From: Eubacterium sp.
Lineage (GTDB): Bacteria > Bacillota > Clostridia > Lachnospirales > Lachnospiraceae
NCBI GenBank assembly: GCA_017433295.1
Contig: JAFRHL010000034.1
Span: 62,001 to 126,000, forward strand
DNA: 64,000 bases
Direction: 5' to 3'
A model generated the notes under the pieces. The model worked only from the letters and a program-made list of their open reading frames with translations, did no database searches and had not been told where the DNA came from. Position numbers and translations under genes: made by a program. Shown here piece by piece: positions 55,940 to 64,000 of this stretch. Every line of letters starts with the position of its first letter. Position 1 is the stretch's first letter.

Positions 55940-56030
55940 TTGTAAGTAATACATAGAAAAACCTGCCCTTGTACTTTGGACGGTCGAGGGTAGGCTTTCT
56001 ATTTTTTATCGGTCAACCACTTTGTGACGG

Positions 56031-56058
56031 TTGCTTTTTTTGTAATTTTGAATATAAT
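56031..56058 (+). promoter_or_regulatory. Promoter of the CHAP-domain gene
   Basis: TTGCTT (56031-56036), 16-nt spacer, TATAAT (56053-56058); start near 56065, which excludes the earlier in-frame ATG at 55969. Confidence 0.7.
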
Positions 56059-56091
56059 GAGATTAGCCAATATGAAAGCGGGGGTGATACT

Positions 56092-57063
56092 ATGATCGGA
56101 ACAGCAGCGACAGGGGATATTATGAGGTTGGATATGATGAAAAAACCAAAAAAAAGAATAGTTGTCCTTCTTTCCTTTATCGTGATTCTCATGCTTACGG
56201 CACTGCCTGCCCATGCGGAGGAATTCTGTCCGCCCGCAAAACCCCTTCCCAATCTTACAGGAAATTACAGGGAAGATCTTATCTCTGTATGTAATTCCCA
56301 GCTGGGTTATGTGGAAGCTGAATCGGGAAACAGCATTTATGCTGCCTGGGCAGGACAGGCCGGAAGGGCCTGGTGTTCGGAATTTGTTGCCTGGTGCGCC
56401 AGAAAGGCCGGAATCTCAAAGACTATAATTCCTACCGGAACTTCTTCAAAAAAATATATGGAGGTATTTTCCGGGCAGGGAAGATTGTTTATTCCGGAAG
56501 GTAACGCCAATAATTGCATTTGCAGAAATTACACGGCAAAGACTATTTCTTTTACAGACATAAAACGGGGAGATATCATTTTTACGGAGACAGATGGCAA
56601 TTATTCAAATGGTCCTGATCATACAGCCCTCGTTCTTTCAAATGAAGGAGATAAATTAAGCGTCATAAATGGAAATTCACACAACTCGGTGAGGATCACT
56701 TCCTGCTCAAAAGAGAAGATCCATTGTCTTGCCCGCCCCTGTTATGAGAAGGCAGCCTGTGCGGCCTCAGTAATAAAAACAAAGTTAAGGATCAGGAACG
56801 TAAGAATCTCACGCAGAAAAATACGTGTTATATATACCGGCATAAAGGATAAGTATGCGAGATATCAGATCGCTTACCGGCTGGCCGGCTCTTATAAATG
56901 GATTACAAAAACCACTGCTGCGAAATCGATCCAGTTAACAAAACTGAAACCCGGACGTAAGTATATTATCCGTGTCCGGGCGTTCTGCAAAGTCAGCAAC
57001 AATGTCGAAGACATGGAATTTGGAAGCTGGTCAAAGGTGAGGACCATTAAAACAAAAAAATGA
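56092..57063 (+). CDS. Exported CHAP-domain amidase with C-terminal Fn3
   Basis: 323 aa from ATG 56092 (GGGGGTG upstream); ATG 56134/56137 just before the signal sequence (MKKPKKRIVVLLSFIVILML) is an alternative. Signal peptidase site near PAHA-EE. The CHAP domain (YREDLISVCNSQLGYVE, RAWCSEFVAWCARKAGI, DHTALVLSNEGDKLSVINGN) supplies the catalytic Cys and His for peptidoglycan cleavage. A fibronectin III-like domain follows (ARYQIAYRLAGSYKW, KLKPGRKYIIRVRAF), like that of the NlpC protein at 28974-31178. Probably a secreted cell-wall hydrolase. It lies in the segment between truA and rplM. Confidence 0.87.
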   Translation: MIGTAATGDIMRLDMMKKPKKRIVVLLSFIVILMLTALPAHAEEFCPPAKPLPNLTGNYREDLISVCNSQLGYVEAESGNSIYAAWAGQAGRAWCSEFVAWCARKAGISKTIIPTGTSSKKYMEVFSGQGRLFIPEGNANNCICRNYTAKTISFTDIKRGDIIFTETDGNYSNGPDHTALVLSNEGDKLSVINGNSHNSVRITSCSKEKIHCLARPCYEKAACAASVIKTKLRIRNVRISRRKIRVIYTGIKDKYARYQIAYRLAGSYKWITKTTAAKSIQLTKLKPGRKYIIRVRAFCKVSNNVEDMEFGSWSKVRTIKTKK

Positions 57064-57109
57064 GAATTAACAGGCCATGCTTCATATTTAAATTTTATTC
57101 ATTTTCCGA

Positions 57110-57138
57110 TTGACACCGGTTGACTGCTGATATATAAT
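57110..57138 (+). promoter_or_regulatory. Consensus promoter of rplM-rpsI
   Basis: TTGACA (57110-57115), 17-nt spacer, TATAAT (57133-57138): a perfect sigma-A promoter, start near 57145. The leader to the rplM ATG is about 225 nt and contains a GCCCC/GGGGC hairpin near 57165-57185, so it may hold a ribosomal-protein feedback site. The 72-codon open frame in it is not supported as a gene. Confidence 0.85.
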
Positions 57139-57368
57139 AAATAATCGTGGTAAAGAAAGTATGCCCCATTAGCCCCGGGGCATCCTTTTATGATACAGTT
57201 GTGTTTGGCCTGCATTTGCTAAAACACATAAAGCGGATACGGTGGAGGGTCCGGACAGCCAGGAAGCCGTATCATAATTGTAAGTTTGACATTATCTCTG
57301 TTATGGTATCTGTCATTATGACGTTCTCCAGGATACTGTGGCAGCTTATTACAGGAGGAGTATAACTC

Positions 57369-57797
57369 ATGAAAAGTTTTATGGCCAGCCCATCCACCAT
57401 TACAAGAGACTGGTATGTAGTGGATGCTGAAGGAAAGACATTAGGACGCCTGGCATCAGAGATCGCCAAGGTTTTAAGAGGAAAGAACAAACCCATCTTT
57501 ACACCCCATATGGACTGTGGAGATTATGTTATCGTTGTTAATGCCGAGAAGATCAAGGTGACAGGCAAGAAGCTGGATCAGAAGATCTACTATCATCACA
57601 GCGAATACATTGGTGGTATGAAAGAGACCACATTAAAAGAGAAGTTAGCAAAGAAACCGGAACAGGTTATTGAACTTGCCGTAAAGGGTATGCTCCCGAA
57701 AGGACCTCTTGGAAGGCAGATGTACAAGAAGCTCTTTGTATATGCCGGACCTGATCACAAGCATGCTGCACAGCAGCCGAAACCATTAGAATTCTAA
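57369..57797 (+). CDS. rplM: 50S ribosomal protein L13
   Basis: 142 aa. Family stretches [62 protein letters not shown] follows ACAGGAGGAG. An early assembly protein of the 50S subunit; co-transcribed with rpsI 24 nt downstream. Confidence 0.98.
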   Translation: MKSFMASPSTITRDWYVVDAEGKTLGRLASEIAKVLRGKNKPIFTPHMDCGDYVIVVNAEKIKVTGKKLDQKIYYHHSEYIGGMKETTLKEKLAKKPEQVIELAVKGMLPKGPLGRQMYKKLFVYAGPDHKHAAQQPKPLEF

Positions 57798-57821
57798 GGA
57801 TTGATAAGGAGGACAAAGTAA

Positions 57822-58214
57822 GTGGCTACTACAAGATATTACGGAACCGGTAGAAGAAAAAGCAGCGTTGCAAGAGTTTATCTTGTACCGGGAACAGGTA
57901 AAGTAACTATTAATAAGAAAGATATGGATGATTACTTTGGCTATGACACTTTAAAGGTGATTGCCCGTCAGCCTCTGGAATTAACATCCACCACAGATAA
58001 ATTTGACGTACTTGTTAATGTGAAGGGCGGCGGTTATACTGGTCAGGCAGGAGCCATCCGCCATGGTATCGCAAGAGCCCTCTGTGAGGCAGATGCAGAC
58101 CTTCGTCCGGCCCTGAAGAAGGCTGGTTTCCTTACTCGTGATCCGCGTATGAAGGAAAGAAAGAAACCTGGTCTGAAGAAAGCCCGTAGAGCTCCGCAGT
58201 TCAGCAAGCGTTAA
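57822..58214 (+). CDS. rpsI: 30S ribosomal protein S9
   Basis: 130 aa from a GTG start with AAGGAGG upstream. Conserved [38 protein letters not shown] and the C-terminal [12 protein letters not shown] that reaches the P-site tRNA. Followed by a terminator. Confidence 0.98.
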   Translation: MATTRYYGTGRRKSSVARVYLVPGTGKVTINKKDMDDYFGYDTLKVIARQPLELTSTTDKFDVLVNVKGGGYTGQAGAIRHGIARALCEADADLRPALKKAGFLTRDPRMKERKKPGLKKARRAPQFSKR

Positions 58215-58246
58215 TTTTTCTTTTAACTTTATTTGAGAATTTCTGA

Positions 58247-58286
58247 CCGTCAGATAGGGGTATTGGCCCTCTTATCTGGCGGTTTT
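58247..58286 (+). terminator. Terminator after rpsI
   Basis: CCGTCAGATA (58247-58256) pairs with TATCTGGCGG (58273-58282) with one wobble, then TTTT. Confidence 0.85.
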
Positions 58287-58292
58287 GCATTG

Positions 58293-58356
58293 TATAAGTC
58301 CAGTTCGCTGCGGCTGAGCGGGAGCACAAAGTGCGGAGCCGTGCGTGGGACTTATA
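58293..58356 (+). repeat. Hairpin repeat element, copy B
   Basis: TATAAGTCC (58293-58301) pairs perfectly with GGACTTATA (58348-58356). Inside it shares AAGTCCAGT, CGC, GCGGAGCC and TGCG with copy A at 33571-33626. It lies between the rpsI terminator and the ABC transporter gene, 60 nt before its start. Confidence 0.75.
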
Positions 58357-58415
58357 TACCCCGTGGCGCTGACATAAGTCGGCGATTTCGATTGATTATG
58401 GAGGAGGTAGCTGAC

Positions 58416-59984
58416 ATGAAAAAGAAAATTACAGGCTGGATCACAGCGCTTCTGCTTCTGCTTTTGCTGACCTGTACAGCGTATGCGGATTCGACAATCC
58501 CGTCTTCTGTTGCTGCATATAACGGCAAGCGGATCGGTGTGTTGACCGGCACCCTGATGGAGGGCATTGCGAAAGAGACTTTCCCGGACAGCGAGTATCT
58601 GTATTTTAATAATTACCCGGACTGTATCACCGCACTGCTGTCGAACAAAATCGACGCGTTTCTCGGCGATGAGCCGGGTCTGAAGACCATTCATGCTGAA
58701 CAGCCGGAAGTGAACTTTATCAGGGATCGGATCACCAATCAGGAATACAGCTTTGCTTTTCGGAAAAACGATCCGAAGAGCGCGGACCTGTGCGCAGAAC
58801 TGAATACCTTTCTGGCGAAGTGCCGCAGAGACGGGACGATCCAGGAACTGGAAGATATCTGGTTCGGGGTGGACGAGGACCGCAAGGTGGTGGACATGTC
58901 CGATCTTACCGGGAAAAACGGGACCATAAAGGTTATAACCACTTCTACGGATATGCCTTTTTCCTATATCAAGAACAACAGGAACGTTGGTTATGATATC
59001 GACCTGGTCGTTCGGTTCTGCCGGGACAGAGGATATCAGCTGGAGCTGGGCGATGTGGATTTTTCAGGTAGAATTCCCGCGATCAATTCCGGCAAATATG
59101 ACTTTACCACAGATATGAACGTAACTCCGGAACGGGCTGAAGAGGTGCTGTTTTCGGATGCCACCAGCACAGGTGGAGTGGTGCTGGCGGTAAAAAGCGA
59201 GGACCTGGCGGAGGCTGCTGCCGCTGGTTCGGATACGGCAAAAGTCGGGAACGATTCAGCTGGCGACGCGCGAAGCGGCATCGTGGCCAGCTTCTACAAG
59301 ACCTTTATCCGGGAGGATCGCTGGCAGCTGTTCGTAAAGGGCCTGATGACCACCCTGCTGGTCACGCTGCTGTCGCTTCTGTCTGGCACACTGCTGGGCT
59401 TTGCGGTGTTCATGCTCTGCCGAAACGGCAACCCCGTCACCAACCTCATAACCCGCGTTTGCCTGTGGCTGCTGCAGGGCATGCCGATGGTGGTGCTTCT
59501 GATGATCCTCTACTATATCATTTTCGGCAGTGTGAACATCAGCGGTATTGCTGTGGCAGTCATCGGCTTCACGCTCACTTTCGGCTCGGCTGTGTTCGGG
59601 CTTTTGAAGATGGGCGTGGGAGCAGTGGACGGTGGGCAGTACGAAGCCGCCTGCGCCCTGGGCTATTCTGACCGCCGCACATTCTTCAGAATTATTTTGC
59701 CTCAGGCGCTGCCCCATGTGCTGCCTGCCTACAGGAGCGAGATCGTGAGCCTGATCAAGGCGACGGCCATCGTGGGATACATCGCTGTGCAGGACCTGAC
59801 CAAGATGGGGGACATCGTGCGCGGCCGTACCTACGAAGCCTTTTTTCCACTGATTGCGGTGGCAGTCATTTACTTCGTGCTGGAGGGGCTCACCAAGCTG
59901 CTGGTTGACTGCGTGACGCGGCGCTTCGATTACAGGCGCAGGCGAACCGAGGACATTCTGAAGGGGGTGAAGACCGATGATTAG
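58416..59984 (+). CDS. Amino-acid ABC transporter, binding domain fused to permease
   Basis: 522 aa from ATG 58416 (GGAGGAGG upstream). Signal peptide (MKKKITGWITALLLLLLL, cleavage near AYA). Then a segment resembling the second half of a family 3 binding protein (GKRIGVLTGT at residue 37 to LEDIWFG near 150), followed by one resembling the first half (GTIKVITTSTDMPFSYI at 169, VGYDIDLVVRF, PERAEEVLFSDA to about 257). From residue 300 a His/Glu/Gln-type permease follows with helices and an EAA loop (EAACALGYSDRRTFFRIILP near 408). The half order is swapped relative to free binding proteins. Codon use is richer in CGC/GCG than in neighbours, possibly a transferred segment. Confidence 0.87.
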   Translation: MKKKITGWITALLLLLLLTCTAYADSTIPSSVAAYNGKRIGVLTGTLMEGIAKETFPDSEYLYFNNYPDCITALLSNKIDAFLGDEPGLKTIHAEQPEVNFIRDRITNQEYSFAFRKNDPKSADLCAELNTFLAKCRRDGTIQELEDIWFGVDEDRKVVDMSDLTGKNGTIKVITTSTDMPFSYIKNNRNVGYDIDLVVRFCRDRGYQLELGDVDFSGRIPAINSGKYDFTTDMNVTPERAEEVLFSDATSTGGVVLAVKSEDLAEAAAAGSDTAKVGNDSAGDARSGIVASFYKTFIREDRWQLFVKGLMTTLLVTLLSLLSGTLLGFAVFMLCRNGNPVTNLITRVCLWLLQGMPMVVLLMILYYIIFGSVNISGIAVAVIGFTLTFGSAVFGLLKMGVGAVDGGQYEAACALGYSDRRTFFRIILPQALPHVLPAYRSEIVSLIKATAIVGYIAVQDLTKMGDIVRGRTYEAFFPLIAVAVIYFVLEGLTKLLVDCVTRRFDYRRRRTEDILKGVKTDD

Positions 59985-61089
59985 AATCGAGCATCTGAAA
60001 AAACAGTATCCGAACGTTACGCCGATTAAGGATGTGAGTGTGGAGATCAATGACGGTGATGTCATCTCCATCATCGGCCCGTCGGGAACAGGAAAGAGTA
60101 CCCTGCTTCGCTGCATCAACCTGCTCGAGAGGCCCACATCGGGCAAAATATGGGTAGATGATGTGGAGATCACGAATCCGAAATGCGACATCAACAAGAT
60201 ACGGCAGAAGATGGGCATGGTGTTCCAGTCTTTCAATTTATTCGGGCACAGGACGGTGATCGAGAACATTATGATGGCACCCATGGACCTGCTGGGCAAG
60301 TCGAAGCAGGAAGCCTATGACACCGGCATGCATCTGCTGCGTTCGGTGGGTCTGGCAGAAAAGGCACTGAATTACCCGGACGAGCTCTCCGGCGGACAAA
60401 AACAGCGCATCGCCATCGTGCGTACGCTGGCGATGGATCCGGACGTTATACTGATGGACGAGCCCACCAGCGCCCTCGATCCCACGATGGTGGGTGAGGT
60501 GCAGGCGGTCATCCGTGACCTGGCCAGGAGGAACACGGGCGGATCTTCCGCAAAGACAATGATGATCGTCACCCACGAGATGGCATTTGCCCATGCCATC
60601 AGCAACTGCGTGTTCTACCTGGACGAGGGCGGCATCTACGAGCAGGGCACGCCCGGGCAGATATTCGACAAGCCGCAGCGCGAAAAAACGCGGCGGTTTA
60701 TCCGACGCCTGAAGGTGTTGGAGCTGAACATCGATAGCCGGGACTACGACTTTCTGGGCATGGCGGCACAGATTGACCGGTACTGCAACAAGAACCAGAT
60801 TCCGCCGAAGCAGGCCAGCCACCTTCAACTGGCGTTCGAAGAACTGGGGCAGCAGATGCTGATACCTGTACTGGAATCACCCCGTATTCAGGTGGTGATC
60901 GAATACGCCGAGACAGATCAGCGGGCAACAATGACTGTGCGATATAACGGACCGCAGTATGATATCCTTGAGAATGGGGACGATTTGTCCCGGTCATTGC
61001 TCATGGGCATTACCGCAGATATCTCCTTCGAAACGGTGGCAGTGGATGACTTTTCAAATTGTCTGACACTCGTTTTTGCTGAAGGATGA
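59977..61089 (+). CDS. Amino-acid ABC transporter ATPase with GHKL-like C-terminal domain
   Basis: 370 aa, overlapping the transporter gene by 8 nt. Residues 1-245 are a polar-amino-acid ABC ATPase: Walker A GPSGTGKS (34-41), LSGGQKQRIAIVR, VILMDEPTSALD, and the switch His in VTHEMAFA. The family normally ends here. Residues 250-370 add a domain whose pattern (LQLAFEELGQQML near 282, then VVIEYAETDQRATMTVRYNGPQYDIL and CLTLVF) resembles RsbW-type GHKL folds, with the usual N-box Asn replaced. This might sense or regulate; inference only. Confidence 0.88.
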   Translation: MIRIEHLKKQYPNVTPIKDVSVEINDGDVISIIGPSGTGKSTLLRCINLLERPTSGKIWVDDVEITNPKCDINKIRQKMGMVFQSFNLFGHRTVIENIMMAPMDLLGKSKQEAYDTGMHLLRSVGLAEKALNYPDELSGGQKQRIAIVRTLAMDPDVILMDEPTSALDPTMVGEVQAVIRDLARRNTGGSSAKTMMIVTHEMAFAHAISNCVFYLDEGGIYEQGTPGQIFDKPQREKTRRFIRRLKVLELNIDSRDYDFLGMAAQIDRYCNKNQIPPKQASHLQLAFEELGQQMLIPVLESPRIQVVIEYAETDQRATMTVRYNGPQYDILENGDDLSRSLLMGITADISFETVAVDDFSNCLTLVFAEG

Positions 61090-61180
61090 CCAGAACTCTT
61101 GATAAATGTTACAACAGCAACGGTCAGGCCGGATATCAGGACATGCTGCCAAACAGGCCGAAAGGTTCCTCCAGCTAAAA

Positions 61181-61224
61181 AACCCCAAAGAGATTACCGG
61201 TATCCCGCCGGTCTCTTTGGGGTT
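61181..61224. terminator. Symmetric terminator after the amino-acid transporter
   Basis: AACCCCAAAGAGA (61181-61193) pairs perfectly with TCTCTTTGGGGTT (61212-61224), with an inner CCGG/CCGG. T tail modest on the plus strand; A-run before it makes it usable on the minus strand too. Confidence 0.85.
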
Positions 61225-61296
61225 TATTAAGTCTGCTGAATTTTGACGTCCACCATAGTATACCACATATGATTATATTTGTGGTCTTGTTTTTTT

Positions 61297-61623
61297 ATGG
61301 GAGCGTTACTGCGACGCCTCCATCCATTTTTTGTTTGTATCTATAGTCAGAGTATTTGCCCTGGAAAGTTTACTCCGCCTGAGACTGAAATTGTTGATGT
61401 ATATGATTTGCCGGCCGGCCCGAAAGACACAAAAGTTGATGTCTGCCTGGGCGGGTCGGCCGAATCATCAAAAAAGGGAGCATCATTGATAGTAATCAGT
61501 TCACTCAATCAGTCAGACGCTACTCTGTCGTATTTCAGCAGGTTATCGGGTGAGAGCCACCTGGTTCTTTACAAATATGCAGATGGAGAACTGAAGGAGC
61601 TTAGTACAGCAGACAGCTACTAA
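61297..61623 (+). pseudogene. Possible gene remnant, about 108 codons
   Basis: An open frame reading PPETEIVDVYDLPAGPKDTK and ending LVLYKYADGELKELSTADSY. The second half looks like the end of a beta-rich extracellular repeat protein, but the start (ATG 61297, or TTG 61279) has no ribosome site and no signal peptide. I read it as a decayed 3' fragment of a surface protein gene; it could also be a chance frame. The rest of 61090-61836 holds only the terminator before it and the promoter region after it. Confidence 0.35.
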
Positions 61624-61766
61624 TACCAATATAATTTACATAACATGAGGGATAAGGCGACAAATATACTTGTCGGAGGATAAACATGGGGTTACGCTGT
61701 GAATAGTAACTGTGGTTTTATTTTTACCTTGTTTTGAGAAAGCTGGTTTTAAAACACGCAAATGCA

Positions 61767-61798
61767 TGTTAAAATATACATATACAAAACGTTTTTGA
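61767..61798 (+). promoter_or_regulatory. Extended -10 promoter and LacI-like operator before the second sugar operon
   Basis: TGTTAAAAT (61767-61775) fits an extended -10 box. Ten nt further, CAAAACGTTTTTG with perfect core AAAACGTTTT (61786-61795) and central CG resembles a LacI-family operator at the predicted start. Its regulator gene is not in the window. Confidence 0.5.
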
Positions 61799-61836
61799 AT
61801 ACAGAGGTGTTGAGAATTGATTCAGGAGGAATTATT

Positions 61837-62940
61837 ATGAGAGTCATACTAAAGAATCTGACAAAAAAATTCCCGAACCAGAACAGGAAGATCAAAGAAG
61901 ATGTGATTGCTGTCAATAACTTCGACTTTGAGATTCCTGACGGGCAGCTGATTGGTCTGCTGGGGCCTTCCGGTTGTGGGAAAAGCACCACCCTGAATCT
62001 GATCTGCGGATTGCAGTCTCCCACAAGCGGGCGCATCATATTTGGTGACAGGGATGTCACAGACCTGCCTCCGGAGAAGAGAGGCGTGGGGCTGGTCTTC
62101 CAGAATTATGCCCTGTATCCTCACCTGACCGTCCTGCAGAACATCATGTTTCCCCTTGAGAACCTGAAGGGAGACAAAAAACTGTCCAAAGAAGAGATGA
62201 TCAGGAGGGCGAAGGAGGCGGCTGCCCTTGTACAGATCGACCAGCTCCTGGACAGAAGGCCCAGGGAATTGTCGGGAGGACAGCAGCAGAGGGTCGCCAT
62301 AGCCAGGGCACTGGTCAAGGTACCGGATGTTCTGCTGCTGGATGAACCCCTGTCCAACCTGGATGCCAGGCTGCGGCTTCAGACCAGGGAGGAGATCCGT
62401 CGGATCCAGCGGGAGACAGGCGTTACGACCGTCTTTGTCACCCATGACCAGGATGAGGCCATGTCTATCTCAGACATGATCGTGGTGATGGAGGCCGGGC
62501 TGGTCCAGCAGATCGGAAAACCCCAGGAAGTCTATGATGATCCTGTCAATCTTTTTGTGGCCAGGTTCCTGGGAACGCCGCCCATCAATATCTTTGAGGG
62601 TTCGGTCAGGAATGGCAGGCTCTGTATCGGCACCGATGCAGTGCTTGATGTCAGAGGTGTTCCAGACAGGGATGTCATCGTAGGCATCCGGCCGGAGGGC
62701 TTCATCCTGGATGAGAAGGGACCATTTATCTGCCGCATGACGGCGGTGGAGGTTATGGGAAGGGATGTCAGTGTCGTGTCCTCCCATGATGCCTGCTTAA
62801 GCGGGATCATCCGGTCCATCATACCTTCCGGATCTGATGTGAGGGCCTCCGATGAATATGTCTATTTTACACTGAAACATGATAAAGTCCATCTGTTTGA
62901 TAAAGAAACAGAAGAACGGATACGATTTACTGTCAGTTAA
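61837..62940 (+). CDS. MsmX-type sugar ABC transporter ATPase, second copy
   Basis: 367 aa from ATG 61837 with AGGAGGA upstream. Walker A GPSGCGKST, LSGGQQQRVAIARAL, VLLLDEPLSNLD, then a TOBE-type C-terminal domain. Unlike the 5863-6960 copy, this one comes before its permease genes. An insertion after the first beta strands (NQNRKIKEDVIA) and a distinct C-terminus separate it from that copy. It should energise the permeases that follow. Confidence 0.93.
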   Translation: MRVILKNLTKKFPNQNRKIKEDVIAVNNFDFEIPDGQLIGLLGPSGCGKSTTLNLICGLQSPTSGRIIFGDRDVTDLPPEKRGVGLVFQNYALYPHLTVLQNIMFPLENLKGDKKLSKEEMIRRAKEAAALVQIDQLLDRRPRELSGGQQQRVAIARALVKVPDVLLLDEPLSNLDARLRLQTREEIRRIQRETGVTTVFVTHDQDEAMSISDMIVVMEAGLVQQIGKPQEVYDDPVNLFVARFLGTPPINIFEGSVRNGRLCIGTDAVLDVRGVPDRDVIVGIRPEGFILDEKGPFICRMTAVEVMGRDVSVVSSHDACLSGIIRSIIPSGSDVRASDEYVYFTLKHDKVHLFDKETEERIRFTVS

Positions 62941-62951
62941 AGGAGAAAGCT

Positions 62952-63842
62952 ATGGAACAAAAAAGCAGGAAGGGATGGCTGTATCTTCTGCCGGCGATGG
63001 TATTCCTGGGGCTCTTCATGGTGTATCCGCTGGTTGATGTCTTTATTTACGGATTTGAAGAACAGTTTAATTTTGCTTCCCAGTCCTACACGGGGATCGG
63101 CCTTTTTAATTTCTCTTATGTACTCCATGATCCCTATTTTATGTCGGCTGTGAAGAACACATTTATACTTGTGATCATTACTGTTCCCCTGTCCACGGGG
63201 ATCGCTCTTCTGATCAGTCTTGGCCTGACCTCCGTTCACAGGCTGAGAGACCTGTATCAGACAGTTTTCTTTCTTCCTTATGTGACCAATACCCTGGCCA
63301 TCGGCCTGGTGTTTATGATCATGTTCAAGAAGACGGCATACAGTGACGGAATGATCAACATGCTGCTGGGCATCTTCGGAATAAGCCCCATCGACTTTAT
63401 GGAAGGACCTTACTGGGCGAAGATGTTTGCCCTGTGTTTTTATACGGTCTGGATCGTCATGCCTTTTAAGATCCTGATCCTCACCAGTGCCTTGATGTCG
63501 GTCAATCAAGATTATTACAATGCGGCAAAGATAGATGGCACGGGAAAGTGGAGAACCTTCCGCAAGATCACCCTGCCCATGATTTCCCCCTCTGTTTTCT
63601 ACCTGGTCATCACCGGGTTTATCGGAGCCTTTAAGGCCTATTCGGATGCCGTGGCCCTCTTCGGGATCGATCTGAACGCGGCAGGGATGAATACCATCGT
63701 TGGTTATGTTTATGACATGCTTTACGGAAACAGCGGAGGTTATCCCTCCTATGCATCCGCGGCGGCCCTGATCCTGTTTGCCACTGTCATGACAATCACG
63801 GTGATCAATATGATCGTACGAAGAAAATACGTCTATATGTGA
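62952..63842 (+). CDS. Sugar ABC transporter permease, MalF type
   Basis: 296 aa, six hydrophobic segments and an EAA-type loop (NAAKIDGTGKWRTFRKITLPMI near residue 193). Begins MEQKSRKGWLYLLPAMVFLGLF, the usual first segment. It follows the ATPase gene by 11 nt and precedes a second permease gene by 10 nt. Substrate unknown because the binding-protein gene lies outside the window. Confidence 0.92.
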   Translation: MEQKSRKGWLYLLPAMVFLGLFMVYPLVDVFIYGFEEQFNFASQSYTGIGLFNFSYVLHDPYFMSAVKNTFILVIITVPLSTGIALLISLGLTSVHRLRDLYQTVFFLPYVTNTLAIGLVFMIMFKKTAYSDGMINMLLGIFGISPIDFMEGPYWAKMFALCFYTVWIVMPFKILILTSALMSVNQDYYNAAKIDGTGKWRTFRKITLPMISPSVFYLVITGFIGAFKAYSDAVALFGIDLNAAGMNTIVGYVYDMLYGNSGGYPSYASAAALILFATVMTITVINMIVRRKYVYM

Positions 63843-63852
63843 GGTGGATGAT

Positions 63853-64000
63853 ATGGCTGGAAGAAAAGATATCATACCTGTTAAAGATGGGAGGAATATA
63901 AAGGCAGGCAGGGTGGTCGCCTATATCCTCCTGACAGTGTGGGCGCTGATGGTCCTGTTTCCGTTCTACTGGATGGTCCTGACCTCGGTAAAGAGTTATG
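63853..64000 (+). CDS. Sugar ABC transporter permease, MalG type, N-terminus only
   Basis: 49 codons from ATG 63853 (GAGGTGG upstream) to the window edge. The start (KAGRVVAYILLTVWALMVLF, PFYWMVLTSVKS) is the first membrane segment and the following conserved PFYWM stretch of MalG-type permeases. It completes the heterodimer with the preceding permease. Confidence 0.9.
   Translation, partial: MAGRKDIIPVKDGRNIKAGRVVAYILLTVWALMVLFPFYWMVLTSVKSY

Noticed and set aside
57147-57365. 72-codon open frame in the rplM leader
   Set aside because: Starts about at the transcript start without a ribosome site; reads as leader RNA of rplM-rpsI.

Overview
The window reads as chromosomal DNA of an anaerobic Firmicute of the Lachnospiraceae (Clostridium cluster XIVa) type. 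Evidence: moderate GC, strong AGGAGG ribosome binding sites and sigma-A promoters; a Gram-positive gene order (ftsK/spoIIIE next to a TepA-like ClpP; adk-map-KOW-infA-rpmJ-rpsM-rpsK-rpsD-rpoA-rplQ-ecf-truA); an extended ribosomal protein L17; the GGGtGRT gene pair; and MsmX-type sugar ABC operons. No phage, IS element, rRNA or CRISPR array was seen; one tRNA gene is present.

Layout. 1-7 kb: a cello-oligosaccharide locus, with a divergent GH94 cellobiose phosphorylase (cut by the window edge), a LacI-type regulator and a complete ABC operon (binding protein, two permeases, MsmX-type ATPase); matching LacI-type operators overlap both divergent promoters. 7-10 kb: a Cof-type HAD phosphatase and a GH32 fructosidase. 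10-19 kb: pnp, a HsdS-like/HsdM-like pair with a very unusual leader, a TepA-like protease and ftsK. 19-22 kb: folD-rimO-pgsA-pncC. 22-34 kb: gntR-clpC, a small conserved protein, radA, glyA, an NlpC/P60 exported protein, topB and a lipoprotein. 34.8-36.6 kb: a NifU-like scaffold and a GGGtGRT protein. 36.8-41.9 kb: a PhoB/PhoR-like two-component system translationally coupled to a frameshifted tannase-like esterase gene, then trpS. 42-51.9 kb: adk, map and the alpha ribosomal operon, ending in an ECF transporter ATPase fusion, ecfT and truA. 51.9-57.1 kb: a mannose-family PTS operon on the minus strand, tRNA-Pro and a CHAP-domain exported protein, lying between truA and rplM-rpsI, which are adjacent in many Firmicutes. 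58.4-61.1 kb: an amino-acid ABC transporter with two odd fusions. 61.8-64 kb: start of a second MsmX-type sugar ABC operon, cut by the window edge.

Most notable candidates. (1) The 12.8-14.8 kb pair is a half-size HsdS and an HsdM-like protein in which both the SAM-binding and the NPPY catalytic motifs are degenerate. It has no HsdR, sits among housekeeping genes, and has a structured, terminator-containing, repeat-bearing leader, which suggests a repurposed DNA-binding complex rather than restriction-modification. (2) The 58.4-61.1 kb transporter has a binding domain whose two halves run in swapped order and are fused to a permease, plus an ATPase carrying a GHKL-like C-terminal domain. (3) The NifU-like/GGGtGRT pair is a recognised family of unknown function. 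Smaller observations include a probable CTG start for topB, two families of hairpin repeats, a 30-bp hairpin inside the alpha ribosomal operon and three 35-bp tandem repeats.
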